From Microbacterium sp. Root553 (GTDB taxonomy: Bacteria > Actinomycetota > Actinomycetes > Actinomycetales > Microbacteriaceae): a stretch of DNA of 64,000 nt. The notes beneath the pieces are model-generated. The model saw only the letters and a program-made list of their open reading frames with translations. It had not been told where the DNA came from and did not search any database. Below are positions 1 to 9,272 of this stretch, in pieces (the stretch's first letter is position 1; every line of letters starts with the position of its first letter). The stretch is from the NCBI RefSeq assembly GCF_001426995.1, contig NZ_LMFY01000002.1, positions 144,847 to 208,846 on the forward strand. Reading direction: 5' to 3'. Both the position numbers and the translations under genes were made by a program.

Positions 1-17
1 AGGGCGGGAATGGTGGT

Positions 18-76
18 CGCCCTTCGTCTCGTCGCTGCGCTCCTCGCTCAGGAACCGCGGAGCGAGACGAAGGGCG
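18..76. repeat. REP-like inverted repeat at left edge
   Basis: A 14-bp perfect inverted repeat (arms 18-31 and 63-76, GCCCTTCGTCTCG type) encloses a 31-nt loop that itself reads like the arms found at 17.54-17.96 kb. It lies just beyond the 3' end of aceA and could end aceA transcription. It belongs to the same dispersed family as the large cluster downstream of the GABA island. Confidence 0.7.
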
Positions 77-82
77 GGGTGT

Positions 83-1408
<1,326 letters not shown>

Positions 1409-1516
1409 GGTGTCTCCTCCGTGGGGTTCCCGGATCGTGATGCCGGGTGGCGTGACTCCACTGTGTGGCAAATTCCGGGCCGTGAACGACGGTTCACTGG
1501 GAGAAGATCGATCGAA

Positions 1517-1537
1517 ATTCTGTTTCTGTGACAGAAT
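1517..1537. promoter_or_regulatory. Candidate operator of the RamB-like regulator
   Basis: Perfect 7-7-7 inverted repeat ATTCTGT-N7-ACAGAAT in the aceA/ramB-like spacer. Its right arm contains CAGAAT, a plausible -10 box 7 nt before the regulator ATG, so a bound protein would block the regulator's own promoter. The operator role is inferred from symmetry and position. Confidence 0.45.
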
Positions 1538-1544
1538 CGGCCGC

Positions 1545-2996
1545 ATGAGCACCTCCGAGGTCGAAGAAGACGCCGACGCCCTCGTCATCGGCAGACGCAT
1601 CCGGCAGCTCCGTACAGCGCGCGCGATGACCCTCGACGACCTCGCGGCGGCGGTCGATCGGGCCCCGAGCCAGCTGTCGATGATCGAGACCGGCAAGCGC
1701 GAACCGAAGCTCACTCTGCTGCAGGCGATCGCTCGCGCGCTCGGCGTCACGATCGATGCGCTGCTCGAGGGAGAGCCGCTCGATGAACGCAGCGCGATCG
1801 AGATCGCGCTCGAGCGGGCGATGAAGGGGCAGACGTTCCGCGCGCTCGGCATCGAGCCGTTCCGCATCGCCAAGAGCGTGCCGACGGATGCGCTCAGGGC
1901 GCTGCTGGCTCTGCACGGCGAGATCGACCGGCTGAGGGACGAGCGCGCGGCCACCCCCGAGGAGGCCAGGCGGGCGAACGTCGAGCTCCGTCATCTGATG
2001 CGCAGGCAGGACAATCACTTTCCCGATCTCGAGGCGAAGGCGGCGGAGCTCCTCGCCGCGGTGCGCCACCCCGGCGGTCCGCTCACCCAGCGGACGGCAT
2101 CGGAGATCGCCGCGCATCTCGGCTTCACGCTGCACTATGCGCCCGACCTTCCGCAGACGACGAGGAGCGTCGCCGATCTCGCCAACGGACGGCTCTACCT
2201 GTCGAGCAGCGTGCCGGCCAAGGGCGACGCCAGGACCGCGGTGCTGCAGGCGCTCTCGAGTCGCATCCTCGGTCACTCCGAGCCCCGCAGCTACGCGGAG
2301 TTCCTCCGCCAGCGCGTCGAGACCAACTACCTCACCGGCGCGCTGCTGATCCCGGAGGCGCACGTGGTGCCGGCGCTGCGGGAGGCGAAGACGCGCAGGG
2401 CGATCTCGATCGAGGATCTGCGCGACGCGTACTCGGTCTCGTACGAGACGGCGGCGCATCGCTTCACGAACCTCGCGACGCGCCACCTCGACATCCCCGT
2501 GCACTTCCTCAAGGTGCACGAGTCCGGCACCATCACGAAGGCGTACGAGAACGACGACGTGAACTTCCCGACCGATCGGCTCGGCGCGATCGAGGGGCAG
2601 ATGTGCTGCCGTCGCTGGACCAGTCGCGTGGTCTTCGACGAGGACGACCGCTTCAATCCGTACTACCAGTACACCGACACGGGCAACGGCACCTACTGGT
2701 GCACGGCCAGGGTCGAGGCGTCGAGCGAGGGACTGCACTCGGTCAGCGTGGGGGTGCGCTTCGACGACACGAGGTGGTTCGTCGGCCGGGACACCCCGCA
2801 TCGAGGAGTGTCGAAGCACTCGGTGGAGGTCTGCTGTCGCAGGGCTCCCGCCGAGCTCGAGGGGCGGTGGCGCGAGAACTCCTGGCCCAACGTGAAGACG
2901 CCGCGCACGCTGCTCGCGACCCTGCCCACGGGGTCGTTCCCCGGCGTCGACACCACCGACGTCTACGAGTTCCTCGAGGCGCACGCGCCCCGCTGA
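1545..2996 (+). CDS. RamB-like XRE/short-chain fatty acyl regulator
   Basis: Transcriptional regulator of the RamB/PrpR type that senses acetate or propionate metabolism. The 483-residue protein has an N-terminal XRE helix-turn-helix (about residues 14-70, with [10 protein letters not shown]), a central ImmA/IrrE-like (DUF955) region and a C-terminal DUF2083-type part with CC pairs ([17 protein letters not shown]). The HExxH zinc-protease motif of catalytic ImmA proteins is reduced to ILGH, so this is probably a ligand sensor and not a protease. The ATG at 1545 lacks a Shine-Dalgarno but has CAGAAT 7 nt upstream, suggesting a leaderless mRNA. The divergent position to aceA makes aceA the likely target. 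It could instead be PrpR/MldR-like; no prp genes are nearby. Confidence 0.85.
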   Translation: MSTSEVEEDADALVIGRRIRQLRTARAMTLDDLAAAVDRAPSQLSMIETGKREPKLTLLQAIARALGVTIDALLEGEPLDERSAIEIALERAMKGQTFRALGIEPFRIAKSVPTDALRALLALHGEIDRLRDERAATPEEARRANVELRHLMRRQDNHFPDLEAKAAELLAAVRHPGGPLTQRTASEIAAHLGFTLHYAPDLPQTTRSVADLANGRLYLSSSVPAKGDARTAVLQALSSRILGHSEPRSYAEFLRQRVETNYLTGALLIPEAHVVPALREAKTRRAISIEDLRDAYSVSYETAAHRFTNLATRHLDIPVHFLKVHESGTITKAYENDDVNFPTDRLGAIEGQMCCRRWTSRVVFDEDDRFNPYYQYTDTGNGTYWCTARVEASSEGLHSVSVGVRFDDTRWFVGRDTPHRGVSKHSVEVCCRRAPAELEGRWRENSWPNVKTPRTLLATLPTGSFPGVDTTDVYEFLEAHAPR

Positions 2997-3002
2997 GGTC
3001 GG

Positions 3003-3425
3003 TCAGTCGGTGAGACGGTTTCGCGCCGCGGCGCGCCAGGATTCAAGATGCGTCGGAAGGTCGACGATGAGCGTCTGCCAGAAGAGGTCGTCGTTCATGG
3101 AGCGACAGCCGGAGTGCGCGGCGATGTTTCGCATCGTGATGAGTGCGCGTCTGACCTCGTCGGCGACGTCGCCCAGGTGCGCCTCGAACTCCTCGGTTTC
3201 GAACAGCGCCGCGGCGCGGATGACCGCCATCGACCCCGAGGCGTACGCGGGTGAGTCTCGAACGAAAGCCTCTCGCCCGCCCGAGACCGCGTGGTCGAGA
3301 AGCGTCGAGATGGCGTCGAGGCTGTCGTTCACTTTGATGAGCGAGATCTCGGCTGCCGTGGCGCCGTCGCCCGCGCGGGGAACACGGGTGAACGAGTGTC
3401 CGTGCGGTCGGCTCTGATCGCTCAT
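3003..3425 (-). CDS. HEPN-domain toxin of type VII toxin-antitoxin pair (HepT-like)
   Basis: Small alpha-helical protein of 140 residues with the HEPN ribonuclease motif R-x4-H (RNIAAH, R99 to H104), which in HepT toxins cleaves RNA. It overlaps the upstream nucleotidyltransferase by 4 bp (ATGA), so the two are translationally coupled, with the antitoxin first. In characterised HEPN/MNT pairs the MNT partner adds AMP to a tyrosine near the HEPN motif to silence the toxin. Here the classical RxxxxHxY tyrosine is absent: the residues after H104 are SGCRS, so the modification site may differ. Its stop lies 6 bp from the converging stop of the RamB-like gene. Confidence 0.75.
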   Translation of the reverse strand: MSDQSRPHGHSFTRVPRAGDGATAAEISLIKVNDSLDAISTLLDHAVSGGREAFVRDSPAYASGSMAVIRAAALFETEEFEAHLGDVADEVRRALITMRNIAAHSGCRSMNDDLFWQTLIVDLPTHLESWRAAARNRLTD

Positions 3426-3892
3426 AGCGGCACGAGGGTGGTGTCGTCGAGGAAAGCGGGGCGTGCGGCGTCGTCCACCACGATGTCCACCGGGAACCCG
3501 GTGAGAGCCTCGACGTCGTTCTGGAACAGCGCGACATCGAAGTAGCTGCGGTCCGCGTCCACGCGTGCCAAGAGATCGATGTCGGAGGTGAAGTGGTCGG
3601 TGCCCCGCGCGACGGAGCCGAAGACGCGGATGTCTCGAATACCGCGTCGGGCACCTGCGGCGACGATCGCTGCCGCCGTCTCTTCCAGCGGGAGGCTCGG
3701 CCGATAGTCGGCAGCGCTCAACAGCCGCTCCAGCGCATCGGGCCCCACAGCACGACGCCCGGCTTCGATGGCCGCGATGTTCGGCTGGCTCATCCGCGCC
3801 GCTCGCGCGAGTTGAGCCTGAGTCATCTGCCGATCTGCTCGTGCCGCGGCGACAAGGGCCGCGCTGCGCTGAGGGTCGAAACGGTGAGCCAT
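3422..3892 (-). CDS. XRE-HTH/MNT nucleotidyltransferase antitoxin (MntA-like)
   Basis: 156-residue fusion of an XRE DNA-binding domain (about 20-65, with TQAQLARAARMSQPNIAAIEAG) and a minimal nucleotidyltransferase. The MNT active-site signature is perfect: GS at 92-93, ten residues, then D104-I-D106 (FGSVARG...SDIDLL). In type VII systems such enzymes adenylylate the HEPN toxin; the HTH suggests it also represses its own operon. Translation starts at 3892 after a GGAGGTATCTC ribosome site. TATATC about 20 nt upstream is a possible -10 element. Only 150 bp separate it from the divergent glucanase gene. Confidence 0.82.
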   Translation of the reverse strand: MAHRFDPQRSAALVAAARADRQMTQAQLARAARMSQPNIAAIEAGRRAVGPDALERLLSAADYRPSLPLEETAAAIVAAGARRGIRDIRVFGSVARGTDHFTSDIDLLARVDADRSYFDVALFQNDVEALTGFPVDIVVDDAARPAFLDDTTLVPL

Positions 3893-4042
3893 GAGATACC
3901 TCCGTGATATAGCGTACGGGCATCTCTCGGCTCGGGGAAGGCGCTCTCAGGGGGAAGGGGTTGAGTGAACACCGAACACATGTTAGGTTTTCGCAGATCG
4001 ACGCGCTGCGATCGGCGGCGCCGTTCTCGACGAGGAGACACG

Positions 4043-5614
4043 ATGAAGCGATGGATGAGCGCAGTGGCGACGGCCGGACTGGTCGTCTCGGGATTGGCAC
4101 TCGCGGGCCCGGCGGTCGCCGGCGGCGGTCCGGCGGGCGGGGGCGGCAGACCGGGGACGCAAGAGCTCGAGCGTTGGGCGACCGACACCTGGCGGTCCCT
4201 GGATGCGATGACCGACGAGCAGACGGGCCTGCCGTCCGACAACGTCACCGGCGATCTGCAGACCCCGGGGGAGTACACCTCTCCGACCAACATCGGCGGA
4301 TACCTGTGGTCGACCGTGACCGCGCGCGACCTGGGCATCATCGACGATGCCGAGGCGCACTCCCGTATGTCGACGACCCTCGACACGCTCGCCGGCCTCG
4401 AACGCAACGACGCGAGCGGCATGTTCTACAACTGGTACTCGCCCACCACGGGAGAGAAGCTGACGACGTGGCCCGACTCGGGTGACACCGTGTACCCGTT
4501 CCTCAGCACCGTCGACAACGGATGGCTCGCCGCCTCGCTGCGCATCGTCCGCGAAGCGGATCCCGCCCTCGCGGGTCAGGCCGATGCCCTCTACGACTCG
4601 ATGGACTTCGCATCGTTCTTCGACCCCGCAGGCGCCGCCGGTCTCCCGGCCGGCACGAATCGCGGCGGCTTCTGGGATGCCCCGCCGCCGGACTGCAGCG
4701 TCGAGGCGCCCATGTACAACGGCTCGGGGGCGACGGCGTTCTACACCTGCCATCACTACGACACCACCGTCAGTGAGAGTCGCATCGCGACCTACCTGGG
4801 CATCGCGAACGGGCAGATCCCCGCGACCGCGCTGTACGGCACCCACCGCACGATGCCTCCCGGATGCGACTGGGCCTGGCAGGAGCAGCTGCCGCAGGGC
4901 GAGTACCGCACCTACGACGGCGTCGAGGTCTGGGAGGGCGCCTACTCCTACGACGGGATGTCGTTCGTCCCGAGCTGGGGCGGCAGCATGTTCGAGTCGC
5001 TGATGCCCGACCTGCTCGTGCCCGAGACGAAGTGGGGGCCGAAGTCCTGGAAGCTCAACCACCCCATCACGGTCGCCGTGCAGAAGCAGCACGGGCTCGA
5101 TGAGGCCGGATACGGATACTGGGGCTTCTCGCCCGCGAGCGATCCGTTCGGCGGATACGCGGAGTACGGCGTGGACATCGCCGGCATGCGGTCGGACGGC
5201 TACACCTCGGACGCCGAGAAGACCGACGTCGACGTCGACCGGCCGGGATGCACGGAGGGGACGAATCCCGCACCCGAGTTCGGCGACGGGGTCGTGACCC
5301 CGCACGCGGCATTCCTCGCCCTGCCCTATGACCGCAAGGGCGCGCTGCGCAACCTCGAGGGCATCGAGAAGGACCTCGGCGCCTACGGGCCCGGCGGGTT
5401 CTACGACGCCGTCGCCGTGAAGAGCGGTACGGTCGCCGAACGCTATCTGTCGCTGGACCAGTCGATGATCATGGCCGCGATCGGCAACGAGCTCACGAAA
5501 GATACACTCAAGGACTACTTCGTGGACCGCGAGATGGAGCAGCGCCTGCGGCCCGCGATGAGACAGCAGGTATTCGGCTCGTCATGGGGAGCGGGGCACG
5601 GCCACCACGGCTGA
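4043..5614 (+). CDS. Secreted glucoamylase-like (DUF3131/GH144-type) protein
   Basis: 523-residue exported protein. A Sec signal peptide (residues 1 to about 27, ending GPAVAGG) is followed by a Gly-rich linker and one large domain. Blocks such as SPTNIGGYLWSTVTARDLGII, STVDNGWLAASL, SMFESLMPDLL and a late GYWGFSPASDPFGGYAEYG resemble the PF10091 Glycoamylase/DUF3131 family, which includes beta-1,2-glucan-acting enzymes. The substrate cannot be read from the sequence. The ATG at 4043 follows a GAGGAG site and starts the signal peptide exactly; a longer upstream reading would spoil it. The TetR gene 36 bp downstream is co-oriented and probably co-transcribed. Confidence 0.7.
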   Translation: MKRWMSAVATAGLVVSGLALAGPAVAGGGPAGGGGRPGTQELERWATDTWRSLDAMTDEQTGLPSDNVTGDLQTPGEYTSPTNIGGYLWSTVTARDLGIIDDAEAHSRMSTTLDTLAGLERNDASGMFYNWYSPTTGEKLTTWPDSGDTVYPFLSTVDNGWLAASLRIVREADPALAGQADALYDSMDFASFFDPAGAAGLPAGTNRGGFWDAPPPDCSVEAPMYNGSGATAFYTCHHYDTTVSESRIATYLGIANGQIPATALYGTHRTMPPGCDWAWQEQLPQGEYRTYDGVEVWEGAYSYDGMSFVPSWGGSMFESLMPDLLVPETKWGPKSWKLNHPITVAVQKQHGLDEAGYGYWGFSPASDPFGGYAEYGVDIAGMRSDGYTSDAEKTDVDVDRPGCTEGTNPAPEFGDGVVTPHAAFLALPYDRKGALRNLEGIEKDLGAYGPGGFYDAVAVKSGTVAERYLSLDQSMIMAAIGNELTKDTLKDYFVDREMEQRLRPAMRQQVFGSSWGAGHGHHG

Positions 5615-5650
5615 GCCCGCCTCGCCGCGCGGGAGGACACGGAGTGGGCG

Positions 5651-6277
5651 ATGAGCACGGATGAGCGGTCGGCAGCGGCACGAAGGCCCCGTGGTCCGTA
5701 CGCCACGGGGCAGGCTCGCCGACAGGCCATCGTCGACGAAGCGCTCGCCGTGTTCTCCCGCACGGGATTCCACGGTGGATCCCTGCGGGAGATCGCGAAG
5801 CGGGTCGGCGTGACGCCGGCGGGGCTGCTGCACCACTTCGCCGACAAGGAGGAGCTGTTCGCCGAGGTGCTGCGTCAGCGCGACGAGAAGGTGCGGGCGG
5901 CCGCGGGCGACCCTGCGGAGCACACGCTGATCGAGCAGGCCAAGAGGGTCGTGGCCCACAACCGGACCTCGCGCGGTCTGACGTCGCTGTACGCGATCAT
6001 CTCGGCGGAGGCCACCGACCCCGACCACCCCTCGCACGTCGACTTCGCGGCCCGCTACCGTGACCGTGCCGCCGACGCCGAGCAGATCCTCCGCCGCGGG
6101 CAGGTCGACGGCGAGGTGCGCGACGACATCGATCCCGCCCGTGCGGCGCGACTGATCAGTGCGGTGATGGACGGCATCCAGCTGCAGTGGCTCCTCGACG
6201 ACTCCGTCGACATGGTCCTGCTCTTCGAGGAGTTCGTCGCGGGCTATCTGACTCCCGCTGCGGCGCCGACCGGCTGA
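5651..6277 (+). CDS. TetR/AcrR family transcriptional regulator
   Basis: 208 residues. The N-terminal TetR helix-turn-helix occupies about 22-70 (ARRQAIVDEALAVFSRTGF, then SLREIAKRVGVTPAGLLHHF and DKEELFAEVLRQRD). The C-terminal ligand domain is all-helical and nonspecific. Its position directly after the secreted glucoamylase-like gene suggests it regulates that gene or oligosaccharide use, which is an inference. A purine-rich GGAG lies just before the ATG at 5651. It converges with the PucR gene, leaving only 8 bp between the stops. Confidence 0.85.
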   Translation: MSTDERSAAARRPRGPYATGQARRQAIVDEALAVFSRTGFHGGSLREIAKRVGVTPAGLLHHFADKEELFAEVLRQRDEKVRAAAGDPAEHTLIEQAKRVVAHNRTSRGLTSLYAIISAEATDPDHPSHVDFAARYRDRAADAEQILRRGQVDGEVRDDIDPARAARLISAVMDGIQLQWLLDDSVDMVLLFEEFVAGYLTPAAAPTG

Positions 6278-6285
6278 GAGCGTCG

Positions 6286-7794
6286 TCAGTCCCTGGCGGT
6301 CTGCAGGAGCGCCCACAGCTCGGCGCGCGCCGGGAACGACGACAGGTCGAACCCCAGCAGCACGCCCGCCTGGGTGATGCGGGAGCGCAGAGTGTGCCGG
6401 TGCACGCCGAGCACCGCGGCCGCGGCCTCGCTCTTCGCATCGTGCTCCAGCCAGATGCGCACCGAGGTCTCCAGTTCGCCGCCGGTCCTGGTGTCGTGGT
6501 CGCGGAGAGCTGCGAGACGGGACTCGGCCACCAGACGCGCCTCGTCGGTCGCGAGTGCGCTGAGGATGCTGGAGCCCACCGTGTCGGCGTAGGCGAAGAC
6601 GCCCGGACCCTGTTGTTGCCGGAGTGCTGCGAGGGCCTGGGCATGCGCGCGGGAGAAGGCGTCGTAGGACTCCGAGCCCGACGCGCCGATGCGCACGCCG
6701 AAACGGGTGGCCACCTCGTCGAGCAGAGACGCGTCCGCGGCGGAGAGGCAGAGGACGACGCCGTCCGCCGATTCCGCGAGGAAGCTCGCCGTGCCGTGCT
6801 CGCTGCGGCGCCGCTCCCACCAGTCCGTCAGGGGGCCGGCCGGTCCGTCCGCGGCGACGGCGACGATCACCGGAGCCGCGGGCATGCTGCCGAGCACCCG
6901 GCGGGCGAGCGCGGGGTCGTCGCCGAGCAGCGAGCCCAGCAGCTGCGAGTGCAACCGGCGGCGGCTGCGGGCCAGCTGATCGCTCTGCTCGAGGGCGAGA
7001 CCCGCCATCGCGATCACCGATGTCACGACGGTGCGCGCCTCGGCGTCGAGAGCATCGACGGCGAGGGCGATGACGCCCCGCAGGTGCCCGCCGCGCCCGA
7101 CCGTGAAGAGCGTGAAGGTGCGTTCGTCGATGGTGAGCGACTGCCCGGTCTCCAGCCCGCGCGCGAGCACCTCGGTGGCGCGGACGCCGAGCGGGGCGAG
7201 CGCCTCCGGCGGCAGGGCCGAGGGGGGATGCGAGAGCTGCAGCGCGCCGGAGGCGTCGTACATCCCGACCCAGACGCCGAGCCGGCGGCCGAGCTCCGCG
7301 ACCGTCGCATCCAGGCCGCGGGGGCGGAGCGCCGCCAGGGCGAGCGCGCGCTGCGTGTCGAGTGCCCAGGACCTGCGGGCGTACGCCTGAGCGGCGATCG
7401 CCTCGGAGTGCGCGCGGGCGACGGCGATGAACGGCGTGCGGTAGGGCACCTCGAACAGCGGTATGCCTCGGCGCGCGCATTCGATGACGAGCTCGTCGGG
7501 CACCCCCGCGCGGTGCACGTCGGAACCGAAACCGAGGCCGAGCACGCCGCGATCGGCGAGCCGACCGACGTACACGTCGAGGTCGGCGTCGGCATCGAAC
7601 TGCGTGCCGGTGGTCAGCAGTGCCAGATCCTCGGCGAGGAACGGCGTCGGATCGGCGAGGTCGGAACTGTGCACCCAGCGCAGGGGGCGATCCAGCGCTC
7701 CGGCCGGCAGCGTGTCTTCCCGCGAGACGAGACGCAGGCCCAGATCGGTGCGAGCGAGAAGAGCGCGCAGCGTCGGCTGCTCGGTGGCATCCAT
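6286..7794 (-). CDS. PucR-family regulator of the putrescine/GABA cluster
   Basis: 502-residue regulator with the PucR architecture: an N-terminal PucR domain (RWVHSSDLADPTPFLAEDLALLTTG, about 40-65), a middle GAF-like/GGDEF-like region, and a C-terminal PucR helix-turn-helix (EAAAAVLGVHRHTLRSRITQ, about 455-475). The family controls purine, amino-acid and amine catabolism. It is divergent from gabT, 115 bp away, and the spacer carries two direct 15-bp TGTACAG-containing repeats. Control of the gabT-gabP-puo-gabD island is therefore likely, with putrescine, GABA or a semialdehyde as a possible inducer. Confidence 0.85.
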   Translation of the reverse strand: MDATEQPTLRALLARTDLGLRLVSREDTLPAGALDRPLRWVHSSDLADPTPFLAEDLALLTTGTQFDADADLDVYVGRLADRGVLGLGFGSDVHRAGVPDELVIECARRGIPLFEVPYRTPFIAVARAHSEAIAAQAYARRSWALDTQRALALAALRPRGLDATVAELGRRLGVWVGMYDASGALQLSHPPSALPPEALAPLGVRATEVLARGLETGQSLTIDERTFTLFTVGRGGHLRGVIALAVDALDAEARTVVTSVIAMAGLALEQSDQLARSRRRLHSQLLGSLLGDDPALARRVLGSMPAAPVIVAVAADGPAGPLTDWWERRRSEHGTASFLAESADGVVLCLSAADASLLDEVATRFGVRIGASGSESYDAFSRAHAQALAALRQQQGPGVFAYADTVGSSILSALATDEARLVAESRLAALRDHDTRTGGELETSVRIWLEHDAKSEAAAAVLGVHRHTLRSRITQAGVLLGFDLSSFPARAELWALLQTARD

Positions 7795-7827
7795 GCCGAT
7801 GTCCTCCTCGCGCTCGTCGGGCCGAGC

Positions 7828-7872
7828 TGTACAGTGCGGCGATGATCCTGATCAGATTGTACAGTCCGGCGA
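7828..7872. promoter_or_regulatory. Paired TGTACAGT repeats, candidate PucR operator
   Basis: Two near-identical 15-mers, TGTACAGTGCGGCGA at 7828-7842 and TGTACAGTCCGGCGA at 7858-7872, begin exactly 30 bp apart, about three helical turns. The palindrome CTGATCAG (7848-7855) lies between them. The pair sits in the pucR/gabT spacer, upstream of the TACGCT box (7897-7902) proposed as the gabT -10. The operator function is inferred. Confidence 0.5.
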
Positions 7873-7909
7873 GTGCAGGGGCCCCCGCCGCGGTCGTACG
7901 CTCGCCCAC

Positions 7910-9271
7910 ATGGCACTCCTCGACACCGCAGCAGTCGCAGTTCCCCTCGGCGGCCCCGACCTCCCCCAGGAGCGTCGACTCGTGACCGACCTCCCCGGCC
8001 CCCGGTCGGCCGAGATCCTCGCCCGCAAGGCCGACGCCGTCGCCGCCGGTGTCGGGCACACCGTTCCCGTCGCGGCCGTCGCGGCCGGCGGGGGCGTGGT
8101 CGTCGACGCCGACGGCAACTCCCTGATCGACCTCGGCTCCGGCATCGCCGTGACCACGGTCGGCAACGCGCACCCGAAGGTCGCCGCGGCCGTCGCCGCG
8201 CAGGCCGCGCAGTTCACGCACACCTGCTTCATGATCTCGCCCTACGAGTCGTACATCGGCGTCGCCGAGGCGCTCAACCGGCTCACCCCCGGCGACTTCG
8301 CCAAGAAGAGCGCTCTGTTCAACTCCGGCGCCGAAGCCGTCGAGAACGCGATCAAGATCGCGCGCAAGCACACCGGTCGCCAGGCGGTCGTCGCGTTCGA
8401 CCACGGCTACCACGGCCGCACCAACCTCACGATGGCGCTGACCGCGAAGTCGATGCCGTACAAGAGCGGCTTCGGACCGTTCGCCCCCGAGGTCTACCGC
8501 GCGCCGATGTCGTATCCCTTCCGCGACGGGCTCGAGGGTGGCGAGGCGGCCTCCCGCGTCATCCTGCAGCTCGAGAAGCAGATCGGCGCCGACAACCTGG
8601 CGGCCGTGATCATCGAGCCCATCCAGGGCGAGGGCGGCTTCATCGTCCCCGCCGACGGATTCCTCCCCGCGATCGCGTCGTGGTGTCGTGCCAACGGCGT
8701 CGTCTTCATCGCCGACGAGGTGCAGACCGGCTTCGCGCGCACCGGCCACATGTTCGCCAGCGAGATCTTCGGCATCGAGCCCGACCTCATCACCACCGCC
8801 AAGGGCATCGCCGGCGGCCTGCCCCTCGCCGCGGTCACCGGCCGCGCCGAGATCATGGACGCCTCGCACTCCGGCGGCCTCGGCGGCACCTACGGCGGCA
8901 ACCCGATCGCCTGCGCCGCGGCGCTCGCCGCGATCGACGTCTTCGAGAACGACGGCGTGATCGAGCGCGCGCGCGAGATCGGCGAGATCCTCACGCGTCG
9001 CCTCGGCGAGATGCAGGAGAAGGATGCCCGCATCGGAGACATCCGCGGACACGGCGCCATGATCGCCGCCGAGTTCGTCGATCCCGAGACGAAGGCGCCC
9101 GACGCCGCGCTCACCGCGGCGGTCGCCAAGGCCTGCGTCGCGCAGGGGGTCATCGTCCTCACCTGCGGCACCTATGGCAATGTCATCCGCTTCCTCCCTC
9201 CGCTCGCCATCGGCGACGACCTGCTGAACGAGGGTCTCGACGTGGTCGCCGCCGCACTCGCCCAGGCCTGA
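7910..9271 (+). CDS. gabT: 4-aminobutyrate aminotransferase
   Basis: PLP enzyme transferring the amino group of GABA to 2-oxoglutarate, giving succinate semialdehyde. 453 residues, usual for GabT. Class III aminotransferase motifs are clear: FNSGAEAVENAIKIARKHTGR, the PLP-binding aspartate in FIADEVQTGFARTG (D269) and the Schiff-base lysine in TTAKGIAGGLP (K298). The start at 7910 has no Shine-Dalgarno but has TACGCT 7 nt upstream, the pattern of a leaderless transcript. The permease gene starts 1 bp after its stop, so the two are coupled. It sits in a cluster with putrescine oxidase and succinate-semialdehyde dehydrogenase. Confidence 0.95.
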   Translation: MALLDTAAVAVPLGGPDLPQERRLVTDLPGPRSAEILARKADAVAAGVGHTVPVAAVAAGGGVVVDADGNSLIDLGSGIAVTTVGNAHPKVAAAVAAQAAQFTHTCFMISPYESYIGVAEALNRLTPGDFAKKSALFNSGAEAVENAIKIARKHTGRQAVVAFDHGYHGRTNLTMALTAKSMPYKSGFGPFAPEVYRAPMSYPFRDGLEGGEAASRVILQLEKQIGADNLAAVIIEPIQGEGGFIVPADGFLPAIASWCRANGVVFIADEVQTGFARTGHMFASEIFGIEPDLITTAKGIAGGLPLAAVTGRAEIMDASHSGGLGGTYGGNPIACAAALAAIDVFENDGVIERAREIGEILTRRLGEMQEKDARIGDIRGHGAMIAAEFVDPETKAPDAALTAAVAKACVAQGVIVLTCGTYGNVIRFLPPLAIGDDLLNEGLDVVAAALAQA

Positions 9272-9272
9272 C

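Noticed and set aside
1545..2996. Active ImmA/IrrE metalloprotease
   Set aside because: The HExxH zinc motif is not preserved (only ILGH remains), so protease activity is not claimed.
3003..4100. A 365-residue single minus-strand protein covering the toxin gene and beyond
   Set aside because: The HEPN protein has its own ATG in an ATGA overlap with the MNT gene; the extension only reads the MNT gene in a wrong frame.
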